From Manihot esculenta (taxonomy: Eukaryota; Streptophyta; Magnoliopsida; Malpighiales; Euphorbiaceae): DNA of 64,000 nt. The notes under the pieces were generated by a model. It did no database searches and had not been told where the DNA came from. It saw only the letters and a list, made by a program, of their open reading frames with translations. Positions 44,593 to 55,303 of this stretch are shown one piece after another. The stretch is from NCBI RefSeq assembly GCF_001659605.2, contig NC_035170.2:1674001-1738000 (forward strand), in the 5' to 3' direction. A program made the translations under genes and the position numbers. Each line of letters starts with the position of its first letter. The stretch's first letter is position 1.

Positions 44593-45448
44593 TAAGGTGG
44601 AGATTCAAAAAGAGGGGGCTCTGGCTCAAGTGGAAATCCTCGAGCAGGAGCTGAGTACGAGCTCTGAACGTATCAGAGACCTGGCTTCATCGGCGGAGGA
44701 GTCCAAACTTCATAATCAACAGCTCAGCCATGAAGTCAGGACTTTAGAACGTAAATGTTCAGCTCTGCTCGAGGAGACCAGACATGCTGAGAACAAGATC
44801 CAGCTGGAGTGTGAGAGGCGTCTAACGGAGTATCAGGAGTCAGATGAGCTAAAAAGGAAGATTGAGCAGGCCTGTGAAGCTTACCTCCAAGATTATAAGG
44901 ATTCTCCTGAGCTGAAGGCAATTATAGCTGAGGCCTGTGAGTCACAACTTGCGGAGTATAAAGCCTCTGATGAGATGAAGACTGCTGTTTGGCAAAAAGG
45001 CTTCCGCATATTCGCGACTGGCTTCAATCGGGGTTTAAGAGAAGCCAGGCTTGCTCTTGATATCCCTCTAGCGAAGCTCCGAGTTGCTGAGGTGGACTCT
45101 GATGGCGAAAATGTGCTATACGGGGAGGACGACTTTCCCTTGCCCAGAGGAACCTCTCGCATTGCAGCTGAATCTTCTTCAGAGGAATCTGAGCTGGATG
45201 GGGAAGGTGTGGACGTCCTCGAACTTGGGGAGGATGACTTCGGTCCTCAAGAAGGGGATGTAGAGCTAGGAGAGGAAGGTGCTAGTCCTTCAGGGCTGGA
45301 GACTGTGCCTTTTGTTGGCACTGATGGGTCTGAGCTGGAGGATGCCAGACCTCCTTCAGATGTTAATGTAAATGTAAATAAAGATAGTATAGGTGACGAT
45401 GTTCCTAGAAATGTAAGTCCCTTAAGGACCTTTTTCCCTCAACCTTAG

Positions 45449-46549
45449 CAGATAAATAGATTGTAATACATTTTTTCTTTAATGAAATTATAATTGCCTC
45501 CACTTGAACTACTTCTTGTTTTTCGTTCATTCTTGAACTTATCTCTGCTTATAAATGAAATACTTAAACTGCGTGCTTCGTAATTTTCTCTGAGGGAACC
45601 ACTATACTGTCTTTCCTTTTTGCCTTCAAGCTCGTCAGTACTGAAATATTACCAATTGACTGGACTTTTGTCTTATAAATTTATCTATTTCACTAAGGCA
45701 TACTTACCCGTATGCTCTTTCCGAGCTGGACTAACCGTACCCGTTTCCGAGCTGAACTGGCCGTGCCTGCGAGCTCTGTTTCTAATAGTGGGTTAAACTT
45801 GCGATCTTTTGAGGTGATGAGCTGGGCTGGCCTTTTTGCTTTTAGTTCTGGTTTGACAGGAGCTGAAGCTAGGGTCTCATTTGCTCACGCCATTGGGTTT
45901 CTCCTCAGGTTGCCCCTTTTCCTCCTCAGCATTTATTACATGAGTGGTGAGGGGGTAAATCCCTAGACTTCATTTGTAATCGCCTGTTTTGTTTTTATTA
46001 TTATTATTATTTTTTTTTTTTTGGGTCAGGGGTTCCTACTGGCCCTAAGTGTTTTATGTGTTGTCTGCTCTTGAGCGTTTTACAGGCTCTTTGCTGCCCC
46101 TTAGTTTTACCAGGGTTGGGCTCACCTTCTTAAGGTCTGCATGGTGCTTTGGCGTTTTGGCGCCTGCGAGCCCTGCTTTAGTAGGTCGTACTGCTATATG
46201 ATACAGGCGTTGAGGTGCCTTGGTTTAATCTTGTTATGTGCTGGTTACTTTGCGAGATTGGGGCTTTGTTGGCTTTGTTGATCCGAGCTCTTTCGAGAGG
46301 TCGAATTTGAAGTCTTTTTATGTTTGTTTCAGCATTCCTTTTGAGGTCACCATGACGCTTTGATACTCTTAGCAGTCGAGATCAAAGTCTTATGACTCGA
46401 GCTCCTTTGCGAGGTCGGAGTTTTAACTTTTTATTTATGACCCCGTGTTCCTATCTTTTATGTGAGGTCGAAACTTTTGTTTTTGCGTGTGGTCGTTGTG
46501 TACCTCTATTCGCTATGAGCATGTGTTACCGGGATATCTCTGGGGACCT
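45449..46549. other. 3' flank of the antisense gene inside the Tat-like element
   Basis: Non-coding. It includes an AATGAAAT polyadenylation-like signal near 45480, then GC-mixed sequence with repeated GAGCTC/GAGGTCG-type words that grades into the tandem array. No pol remnant was recognised on either strand. Confidence 0.55.
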
Positions 46550-47310
46550 CATTTTTTGTTGCTCCGGGAGATCTTTTTGAGATCCTCGCCGACCGTTTTT
46601 GCTCCGGGAGGTCTTACGAGATCCTGGCCGTTTTTGCTCAGGGAGGTCTTTTTGAGATCCTCGCCGGCCGTTTTTACTCCAGGAGATCTTACGAGATCCT
46701 GGCCGTTTTTGCTCCAGAAGGTCTTTTTTTTAGATCCTCACTGGCCGTTTTTGCTCCGGGAGGTCTTTTTTGAGATCCTCGCCGGCCGTTTTTGCTCCGG
46801 GGAGATCTTGTTGATCCCCCCGGCCATTTTTGCTCCAGGAGATCTTATGAGATCCTAGCCGTTTTTGCTCCGGGAGGTCTTTTTGAGATCCTCGCCGGCC
46901 GTTTTTGCTCCAGGAGATCTTACGAGATCCTGGCCGTTTTTGCTCCAGGAGGTCTTTTTTTGAGATCCTCACCGGCCATTTTTGCTCCGGGAGGTCTTTT
47001 TTGAGATCCTCGCCGGCCGTTTTTGCTCCGGGGAGATCTTGTTGATCCCGCCGGCCGTTTTTGCTCCAGGAGATCTTACGGGATCCTGGCCGTTTTTGCT
47101 CCGGGGAGATCTTGTTGATCCCGCCGGCCGTTTTTGCTCCAGGAGATCTTACGGGATCCTGGCCGTTTTTGCTCCAGGAGATCTTACGGGATCCTGGCTG
47201 TTTTTGCTCCAGGAGATCTTACGAGATCCTGGCCGTTTTTGTTCCGGGGAGATCTTTGTGATCCCGCCGGCCTTCTATCTTTCAGGAGGTCTCTATATTT
47301 CCAGGAGGTC
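46550..47310. repeat. Tandem repeat block of the Tat-like element, units of about 35-40 bp
   Basis: About twenty degenerate units of the type GCTCCGGGAGGTCTTTTTG then AGATCCTCGCCGGCCG and TTTTT, alternating with a shorter form containing AGGAGATCTTACGAGATCC. All frames are open only because of the periodicity. It lies between gag and the antisense gene, where pol would be in an autonomous Tat element. Subterminal tandem repeats are common in Tat-group elements. Confidence 0.9.
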
Positions 47311-47464
47311 TTTTTAGTATCTGTTCTTTTCTTTTTCTGAGAGAGTTAATACTCACAATAATAGAGTTTAATCATTGCATTTATAAGATGGTGTTATTTC
47401 GTGCTTTTATAGTACAAGAATTTCTTTTCACAAATATTCTAAGGAAAATACATCTGTAGCTTGT

Positions 47465-49152
47465 TCAACCTTTTGTTCCTCCAATGACCATGTTGATGGT
47501 TCCATTGGATCCGTCATTCACCTGCCCTGCTCCCGCTCTTCTGAGTGTCTGTCCTGTTGGGTTTGGCTGAGACCTTTGTTCTTCTGGTTTCTTTATGAAG
47601 TTCTTGAGGTGTCCCCTCTTTATTAGCCTTTCGATCTCAGCAATCAACTGGAAGCAGTTATTGGTGTCATGGCCGTTCGTGCGATGGTACTGACAATATT
47701 TGTCAGGATTTCGCTGGTTCGATTCCATTTTCATGGGCTTGGGCCACTGGAGGAACTCATTGTCTTGGATGGCCATGAGCACTTCGGCTTTAGAGGCATT
47801 GAGAGGGGTCGGTTTCTTTGGAACCCACGGGGGGAGTGACCTTTGTTCTGAGACCCGAGGAGGGAGAGGTCTTTGGTCCCTACGCTCCCAGGGTTGTTTA
47901 TACGGTTCAAGTCTCTTCCCATGCTTTTTCTCGCGCCTCTCCGGCCTTCCCTCCTCCGGTGCTTTCCCCTTATCTGTTGCTCCCCTGGCGAACCTGCTTG
48001 TCTCCAAAGCATCGTCCTACCTTATATATTTTTCGGCCCGTTTCATCAGCTCGGCCAGTGAGGTCGGAGGCTTCCTGCTCAATGAACCAAAGAACTCGGC
48101 TGAGGTCGTCCTCTTCTGCATGGCTTCTACAGCCCTTCCTTCATCGAGCTCGGAGATTTGCAAGGCCTCTGTATTGAAACGGGCGACGTATTTCCTGAGT
48201 GATTCGTCTTTCCTCTGTTTGACTGTTTCCAGGTAACTCGTCTTCCTATCTGCGGGCACTCCAGCGATAAACCGGCTGATGAAGCGAGTGGCCAGATCTC
48301 CAAAGCTACTAATGCTTCCCGCCTCAAGGCTGTTGAACCATGCCCGTGCTGGCCCCGAGAGCGTCGTAGGAAATACCTTGCACATCAAGGCATTTGACAG
48401 AGTCTGCAGCTCCATGAAAGTCTTGTAGTTGAGGACATGCTCCCGGGGGTTTCCAGCTCCATCATAGGCTGCCATTGGTGGCATCATAAACTTCTTAGGC
48501 ACAGTCTCCTGCTGTACCCATTTTGAGAAGGGTGAAGCAGTGGGTAGGAGAGTTTGGTTCTGATCCTTCGCTCTCAGCTCGGCCAAGAGCTTACCCCTCA
48601 ACTTCTGCAGCTTTTGGTCTACGCTCTCCCCTCCCCGCCTGGGCTTCCTCTCCTGGTGGGCCTCCTCTTTCCATGTTTCACTCCCCATTCTTCTGGTGGT
48701 TTCGGCGGAGTAGCTATCAACTTCATCATTTTCTATCATCTCCCTCGCCATTCTCCCATGAACTCAAGCTGCCGACTCTTCCTCTTCTTCGGCTCTCCTC
48801 CTCCCGTCTCCGGTTTCTTGGCTGACAGTTCTGGGGTGGTTGAAGGTAAGCTGAAGTTCGTTGGTCTGGGGTTCTTCTACCACCGGTGACACGTTGGTGG
48901 GGTGCTAAGGCCCCGTTGTTGCATTATCTGCCCCAACCAGTGGGCGGTGCTCTGTAGCTGGAGGGCCATGGTTTGGAGGTCTTGGTTGGACAAGGTGGCG
49001 GCGGAAGCATTCCCCGCCAGGCTTGGCGAGGGGTTGAAAGGGATTGGTGTTTGGCTATTTGGTGTTGTAGGAATGGAAAAAGAGAACTGCTGCCCCTCTT
49101 GGGCAGAGCTCAGGTCATTAGGGGTGACGTTGTTTTCGTTGTGATTAGCCAT
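47465..49152 (-). pseudogene. Gag of the Tat-like element, broken and cut at the gag-protease junction
   Basis: Reads from ATG 49152 (MANHNENNVTPND). A TAG stop ends the frame at 48877; the next open frame runs 48751-48017 and contains the retrotransposon gag core (REHVLNYKTFMELQ, GPARAWFNSL, FISRFIAG, RKYVARFN). A TAG at 48017-48019 interrupts it, and the same frame continues to 47465 with a CX2H-type knuckle-like YCQYHRTNGHDTNNC and the terminal INMVIGGTKG. In related Tat elements an INxIIGG motif leads directly into protease; here a stop follows and no protease or RT is found. The protein cannot be made intact. A related autonomous element would have to supply particles and enzymes. Confidence 0.85.
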
Positions 49153-49211
49153 TGTGGATCTCAGTGGGTGTTTGTGAGAGTGGAACTCCGACGATGAAAA
49201 GATCTCCTTCA

Positions 49212-49230
49212 TTCCCACAGACGGCGCCAA
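49212..49230 (-). promoter_or_regulatory. Primer binding site of the Tat-like element
   Basis: In minus reading TGGCGCCGTCTGTGGG begins two bases after the LTR end. TGGCGCCG matches the 3' end of tRNA-Asp; the rest diverges. This sequence is a common PBS region of plant Ty3/gypsy elements and fixes the orientation. Confidence 0.8.
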
Positions 49231-49231
49231 T

Positions 49232-49727
49232 TGATGATCTGAGATCCAGAAAATGGGGTTTTACAATGGGTTCTGTAAAACTGAAAAAACTTAGACCTAG
49301 AGGAGAGTATTTCTCCTTTTATATGTTTCCTTTTGGCTGCTAGTGACGTGTAACAGAAAGTGTATCATTGGACCACCTGTCCCTGCTACATTGATACGGA
49401 CGTACGAGGGAATCAGATCTCTGTCCCATGCATAACGGTTTTTGATTCTCCCTGTGCGCATGCGTGAATGGGTCCGCAAGGCAGATAGGTCTCATTCTTG
49501 GTTCCGGGTTAGGCCGTGAGATGAGATGAGAATCGAGCCCAAAAGGGGACCTATATGAGAGGCTAGACAGGCCGGGCCGACCTGGATGAGAAATCCAGGT
49601 GAAGCCCGGCCTTAAGGTTTGGACGAGCCGGACCTGTTTTGTGCATATGGTGTGTGGGCCTTCGGATGATGAGCTATTGTCCGAGGTCCTGGCCCTTGAC
49701 CGGGGTGGAGAAATCCAGCGGTAATCA
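49232..49727 (-). repeat. LTR of the Tat-like element (5' LTR in its minus orientation)
   Basis: 496 bp, partner of 31443-31938. It ends ...AGCGGTAATCA at 49727, followed by TAATA. Confidence 0.92.
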
Positions 49728-49732
49728 TAATA
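49728..49732. repeat. Target-site duplication TAATA, right copy
   Basis: Matches 31438-31442 and closes the Tat-like element. Confidence 0.88.
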
Positions 49733-50674
49733 TTATTTTTTAATAATAAAATATTTTTTTTATAATTTTAAACTTCTAAATTTAATTAATTTAAACTTCT
49801 AAATTCAACTTATTTTGTGTTTGAGAAAAAAAAAATATAGATTTAATTGCACTTATTTTCTAGAAACCAAAGAAAGAATAACAGTGTGACACGTGTAGGA
49901 ATCACCCGTGAAACTCTTTTTGGGAGTTCTTGACCTTATGGTAAGGGCACTTGACTCGGTACAACTCTTTCACTAGCATCCACGTCATCCCTTCAACCTA
50001 CAATTAACAAAAATAAAAAAATAATTATTAATTGCCACGTTTCATATTCCTTCAATTCAACAGAAGAACCCCTAAAAATCTTCACCTTTGTGTAACCACC
50101 TCAACAAACATCTGTAAAAAGCTTTACTATTTTTTTACAACGTTGTTTTCCCAAGTTAATCAGACACACACATTTCACTTCTCTCTCTCTCTCTCTCTTT
50201 CTCTCTCTTTTCTTTCAATCAATCATGAATTTTTTGGTATCCCCATTTGTTGTTTTTTCACTCTAATAATAATTCAATATATTGATTCATCTTCGTGCAT
50301 GAAGAGATATTGAATTCTTGGAATTCTGGTAAGAAACTAGAAAGTGTATTCTTTTTTTTTTTTTCTTTTAAATTGTTAGTATTATTATGATTTTTTACTC
50401 TAATGGCTTCGCTTTTTATCTAAAATTTTTTCAGGGAGCTGGCAACTTCTAGAGACTCTTTCTGTCTTTTGATTTTTTTTAAAAAAGGGAAGACTTTTCA
50501 TGGGTTTCTCGAGACTTTTGACTTGTTAAACTTACGCATAATCTCCATTTCTTCATCTTCTTTCTCCTTCTTCTCCTTCTTCTTCTTCTTCTTCTTCTTC
50601 TTCTTGCATTGACAGAAGAATCATTTCTTGTTCATTATTTTGTTTGTTTAGAATATTTTTGGGCTCTATAATAA
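49733..50674 (+). promoter_or_regulatory. Upstream region and 5'UTR of the TPR-like gene
   Basis: Holds a G-box CACGTG at 49890-49895, a CT-rich microsatellite (about 50182-50211), a possible 5'UTR intron ending TTTTTTCAG near 50435, a nine-residue upstream ORF (ATG 50500 to TAA 50529) and a (TTC)n tract near 50560-50605. No clear TATA box was chosen. The transposon border lies only about 0.9 kb upstream of the ATG. Confidence 0.5.
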
Positions 50675-52875
50675 ATGGGATTAGAGAGTCTTCCAAGCCT
50701 GCAAAATTTACAACTTCTGGTTCCTCATTCGCCACCTTCTTGTCGGAAACCTTTGTGTCCGAGATCATATTCTCTGTCCTCATTTCGTAGCCTGAGCAGT
50801 CCCTCTTTCACCTATTCATTAGGTCGTTCATCGCTTTTTGGTTCATGTGGTAATCTTAGAACTTCTGGTTTAAAACGATCTTGCAGTGCTGATTCTTATG
50901 AGTTTTTCGATGATGAATCTGCCAATCAGATTGATGATGATTTCTCAAAAAAGTTTGATGTTACAGATGAAAAAGATGACGAGAATAATAATGATGCTGC
51001 TTCTTCAGCAGTTTCAGAGATTTCTAAAGCTTCAACATGCAAGGATGGCAAGAAGATCAGGGAAAAAACTGATTCTTCAATGTCGTCTTTGCCTTCAAAG
51101 CTTGAATCTCTTGAGCCTAATTTTCTTGGAATCAAACCAGAGCCACCGGAATGGCCAGAGAGAGATGAGATTGTAAAGATGAGCATTGTTCGTAAAGCAA
51201 ACAGTGTTGAAATCCCTTTATCATTGAGAATGATTGGCAGGAAACAAAAATGGCAAGAGGGTTTTGTAGATGCAGGTGATTTTGCATACTGTTCTGTGAA
51301 AAAAGCATTTTCTTCAATGGTGTTCATAATTCGAGAGCTTCAAAATTATGCTTTATCTATAAGAGGAAGACTCTACAGTGAAGATTTACAAGCCGTTGTT
51401 AATAAGTTTCAGAAAGAAATGAATGCTTCATTTGTGTGGCTCTTTCAACAAGTATTCTCTCGAACTCCAAATCTCATGGTGTATGTGATGCTTCTTTTAG
51501 CTAATTTTACAGTTCATTCAATGGTTGGAAATATGAACACTTCACCATCTCGAAGATTATATCATAAGTTGATAGCTACACAGGGAGTGAATTTAGAACA
51601 AATCAGTGAAGAGTTATCAACTTCATTGCCTGGATATGAAGAAATGATTGAGAAAGAAGAGATGGAGCTGTGGAACTTAGTGGTTGAAGAAGCTGAAATC
51701 ATGAGAGAAGAATCAAGATATGCTGTTCTTGATCAAGAGATAATGAAACATCTTGTTTCATCCATATCCGTGGAGATTGAACCAGAGGATTATGTTGAGT
51801 TTCATAGAACAGATCTTCTTTATCAGATGGGTGTAGCTGAAGATCCAAATAACCATCTTCTTCTCTCTAATTATGCTCAGTTCCTCTGCGTCGTTCGCCA
51901 TGACTATGACAGGTGAATTATCTTCCATTCACTTTCTGTAATCACATTATGTTTATTCATTTTCTATAATCAGGGATGGTAGCGGTAGGGTATCCACGAA
52001 AATTACCCCACACGAACCTTAATGTTTCCAGATTTTCACATAAGTTGATCATATAAAGTGATTCAGTGCCCGAAATATCCACACCTTATGCGGCCTTATC
52101 CCTTCATTTTCCTTGATCAGTAAAGCATAGGGATGGCAGCTGTAGGGTACCCATGAAAATCATGTACTCAAACCTTAATGTTTCCGGATTTTCATATAAG
52201 TTGATCATATAAAGTGATTCAGTGTCCGAAACATCCACACCTTATGCAGCCTTATCCCTTCATTTTCCGTGATCAGTAAAGCATAGGAATGGCATCGGTA
52301 GGTACCCACGAAAATCACCTACCCGAACCTTAATGTTTCCGGGTAGGGCACCTGCGAAAATCGCCTTACTTGAACCTGAATGTTTCTTCACTGCACCTAA
52401 TATTTTCATATAAGCTGAGCATAAAGGGTGACTCAGTGCTCGAAACATCAAACACGAAATGCAGGCTTATCCCTGCATTGCAGAGAGGATTCTTTGTTGA
52501 CTTTATCGTTACACGAAAGTCACCTTCTTCATATGAGCTTTGCATATGGCATATGAAACATGAGTGATGATTACATTGCGGTGTTTGTGATTGTGTTTCT
52601 TTCTTCTAATTGCTTGTGAACTTCACAGGGCCGAGGAGTGCTTCAAGCGAGCGATAATGTCCGGACCGCCAGACGCAGAAACCTTCAGTCAATATGCAGA
52701 TTTCTTGTGGTTAGTAAAGAAGGATTTGTGGAGTGCAGAAGAAGTATATCAGCAAGCAATGGAAGCAGCACCCAACAGCCATTATTATGCTTCAAAATAT
52801 GCTCATTTCCTTTGGAGAACAGGAGGAGAAGGCACTTGTTTTCCTCTTGATAGTTATTACAATAAGGTTATGTAA
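50675..52875 (+). CDS. TPR-like superfamily protein
   Basis: Two exons, 50675-51912 and 52629-52875 (716-bp GT-AG intron that splits an Arg codon), 494 aa. The N-terminus is Ser/Pro-rich, followed by an acidic Asp/Glu/Asn stretch and a Glu-Pro-rich linker (EPNFLGIKPEPPEWPERDE). A conserved region (QKWQEGFVDAGDFAYCSVKKAF) and a hydrophobic segment around residues 267-285 (LMVYVMLLLANFTVHSMVG) come next. The C-terminal third has helical TPR/HAT-like repeats (NYAQFLCVVRHDYDRAEECF, QYADFLWLVKKDLWSAEEVY, KYAHFLWRTGGEG). It resembles a small family of plant TPR-like proteins, probably organelle- or membrane-associated, without assigned function. The start is the first ATG of the long frame. No lesions were seen. 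Confidence 0.85.
51973..52390. repeat. 157-bp tandem repeat in the intron of the TPR-like gene
   Basis: Three copies of a roughly 157-bp unit begin GGGATGGTAGCGGTAGGG at 51973, GGGATGGCAGCTGTAGGG at 52130 and GGAATGGCATCGGTAGG near 52286. A partial fourth starts near 52338. Copies are about 85-90% alike and hold a shared AACCTTAATGTTTCC core. It could come from an older transposon fragment; this is not established. Confidence 0.85.
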
Positions 52876-55303
52876 TTTGAAATAGAGATGTTTAGTGTCA
52901 ATATGGTGCTGCTCATCCCCTGCTTCCTCCTTCCATCTAACAAAAAAAAAAGATTATATAAAAAATTATATATATGTGTGTGCACGCGCGAACAATTGCA
53001 CACCCATCAGGAAGATTTAGCCTGATTTTAGCTTTAACTTCTATTCTTTCTTCTGTAGTTGGTGTTTTTCAGCCTGGTTTTTGTATGCTTTGCTAAGAGA
53101 TCACCCATGGAGTTATGCAAAAATCTATATGCATGGATCAGCTGATCTATTTTTGAACTATCATAATGAAAATTGCTTCTTATTGTATATATCTAATTGT
53201 TTCATAGTTCTTTACATTACATCTTCTTCTCAACTCAACAGCAAAACATACATAGCTGAAATCCTGCCATAAGTAATATATATATATATATATATATATC
53301 TATAACTAAAAGGATAACTAAGTAATTATTCTTCTAGGTTCCCATCTTGATCTTAGTCATTAAACACCTTAATCTGGATTACATAATGTATAGAACAATA
53401 ACTAATCAGCTTTAGCTAAGTGGCATTACAATCTTATTCAAAGTTACAAGTAAATTACAGCTCAATGTATACTTTAACCTTCACCTTTATACAAAAGTCA
53501 CTTAATCTCTCAACTTTATTTTCATCCTGTTTACTCTTTAATTTTCAAATCGTAGAATAAAGTCGATATGCACTTACTCTCACATTGAATATGAAAGAGT
53601 AAATAGAACAAAGATAAAATGGTAAAATAATTTTTTGTGAAAGTACAAAGAGACCAATTATGTATTTAGTCAATAAAAAATTGAAAACATAGAAGGGCAT
53701 GCCATAGCTGAGAGAAAGTGGTTACTGATAATAAAATATTTATATAGCCAGACAAAATTACCTGTCAACTACCTTAATTCTGAAAGGAAGATGAAAAAAC
53801 AAGGAAGCTATCTCATACAAAATCAGAACTTAAGACTAACATATATATTTTATGATCTTTATTCATCTCAATTTGCTTGGAAGTGGCCTCTAATAGGCTG
53901 CCATGAACATTCAGGTCATGAGAAATGTCTCGTTTTTCTAGTCAACTGATATATATACAACTGGTTAGTTATCGGAATCCGAAGACTATGATTGTATTGG
54001 AAACTAGTGCACGCCACCGGTGATGGTGATAGAAACTGCTGCTAGAATTACTTGATCCTCGGCAATAGACCAGGAGCTGACAGTGAAATTTCCTCACAGG
54101 ACCTGTTTCTTTATTTTTAATAGATCAGGAAGCTACTTTCATGATGGCTGCCAGTGGTAATGAGTTGATCGTAGCCTTACTAGTTGAGAGTAGTGGAACT
54201 AGGCCTCTGTGCTTTTGTTTTTATTTTGAACTAACAGTAAGTTGTATTTTCCGATAACTTTTGGATATCGAGTGAGTTTTCCTTTTGGCGATTTTTACGG
54301 ATGCACTCCCTTTTTTTTGTTTTATAGTCAAATCCTCAACCCCAGGATTCCGTTGAATGTAATTTTAACACATCACTTGAAGATTTTGAGAAGCATTGCT
54401 CTTCAAAATGCTTCTCAAAATCTACATGTTACGATAAAAGAGTTATTAATTGTAGTTGGCCTTTATGACAAACTCAACGGAAAAGTCCGACAGGCGGTGA
54501 TTTATTTATCCGTAACGGATGTCTAAGGTTCAAATTGTACATCCAGAAATAATCTTCCTGGAGCGGTTAGCTCCCGTTATCTCTAACCCATCTCTTAATC
54601 AGAATTTCAATCTTTAAATGAAATCTCACAGCTTATAAACTACTAAAATATCAGTGACCTAAAGCTTAACTCACTATAGGTACATTTAGCGTTGCCTTTG
54701 TTAGAACTTAGGTTCCTTGTTTTTGAGAAAATAATTTATTTTTATTTTTCTATTGTAATTTAAAAATAAAGAATATTAATAAATTTATATATAATAATAA
54801 TATTAATAATGTTTTTAAAGTCTATAAAATGACTTTTTTTTAAAAATAGTTATTTTCTTTAAAAATAATTATATTTTATTTTTTATTAAAAAATATTTTC
54901 TGATAACGAAATCTTTTGAGTGCACCAAACATAAAAAAATGAGTCCATGAAACACAGGCGGCTTAATCTAATAACAAAGCAATGAGTCCATGAAACACAA
55001 GCGGCTTAATCTAATAACAAAGCTTACCCCACATTGGTAGGTCAGATTTATACATGAAAGGAGTGTTTCATTCTACAACTAAGACTCTTTAGTAAGATTC
55101 AGGAGTTATGATGTATTTTACATTACTACTAGTGGCAACTATCTTCTAGTTACATGGTGAGCATATTAGTAATCAATCTACGCATGTTAAACTAGCTTCG
55201 AAATAAACTATTATACAAATTCAAAAAGAATTGGAATCGCTCAAAGGATTACCCAAAATAGGTGTGGAAATTCTGCAATTCAAATATAGTGGAATCTCCA
55301 GCA
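52876..55303. other. Intergenic region between the TPR-like gene and the GT64 gene (convergent)
   Basis: Contains the 3' ends of both genes, a (TA)n tract at 53277-53299, a perfect 17-bp inverted repeat at 54381-54423, and a 43-bp direct duplication at 54938-55023 with one mismatch. No coding gene is recognised; the open frame 54242-54526 has no known motif. Confidence 0.6.
54938..55023. repeat. 43-bp tandem duplication
   Basis: Two adjacent copies of a 43-bp unit (54938-54980, 54981-55023) beginning AATGAGTCCATGAAACAC, differing at one base. Confidence 0.9.

Larger units (their letters stand above)
32181..45448 (+). pseudogene. Antisense spliced gene of the Tat-like element (Transposase_28 / 'putative gypsy type transposon' family), split by element 2
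   Basis: Starts at ATG 32181. It carries a block like family PF04195: DFGLTFPFTPFFIEVF, then a Pro-Asn-Ser segment, then FAPRGG and a YKDSIKGWVESF stretch. In-frame TAG codons at 32358-32360 and 32727-32729 break it. Element 2 interrupts it at 32777/32778, and the frame resumes at 42595. GT-AG introns lie at 42692-42782 and 43700-43770. A 365-bp segment (44228-44592) is either a third intron or a small insertion. The later exons (42783-43699, 43771-44226, 44597-45448) encode a Pro/Ser-rich linker, a long coiled coil and an acidic C-terminus. Summed exon lengths are divisible by three (about 972 residues), so apart from the two stops and the nested element it was recently intact. Function is unknown; 'transposase' is only the family name. 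Confidence 0.78.
31443..49727 (-). mobile_element. Non-autonomous Tat-like Ty3/gypsy element (pol-less), interrupted by element 2
   Basis: Paired 496-bp LTRs (31443-31938 and 49232-49727) begin TGATGATCTG, end ATCA and are flanked by TAATA. Orientation is minus: a PBS-like TGGCGCCGTCTGTGGG abuts the LTR at 49229 and gag reads leftward from 49152. A purine tract (AAAGGGGCAAT in minus reading) abuts the other LTR. After removing the nested 9.8-kb insertion the element is about 8.5 kb. It encodes a broken gag but no protease, RT or integrase. Between gag and the far LTR are a tandem-repeat block and a spliced antisense gene of the PF04195-like 'putative gypsy type transposon' family. LTRs differ at about 33 of 496 sites, so it is far older than the nested element. 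Tat-group elements are known to carry antisense ORFs; group placement here rests on gag, PBS and that layout. Confidence 0.88.

Noticed and set aside
46550..47310. CRISPR-like appearance of regularly spaced repeats
   Set aside because: The genome is a plant nuclear genome, the spacers are themselves repetitive, and no cas genes exist. It is a transposon tandem repeat.
46487..47340. Overlapping open frames with repeating FAPGGL/CSRRSYEIL-type peptides
   Set aside because: These are translations of the tandem DNA repeat in all frames, with no start context or domain.
47700..48236. Plus-strand open frame over the gag region
   Set aside because: Antisense shadow of the minus-strand gag, which carries the recognisable domain.
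54242..54526. Open frame of 94 codons in the TPR-GT64 spacer
   Set aside because: No recognisable motif, and it contains the inverted repeat; likely chance.
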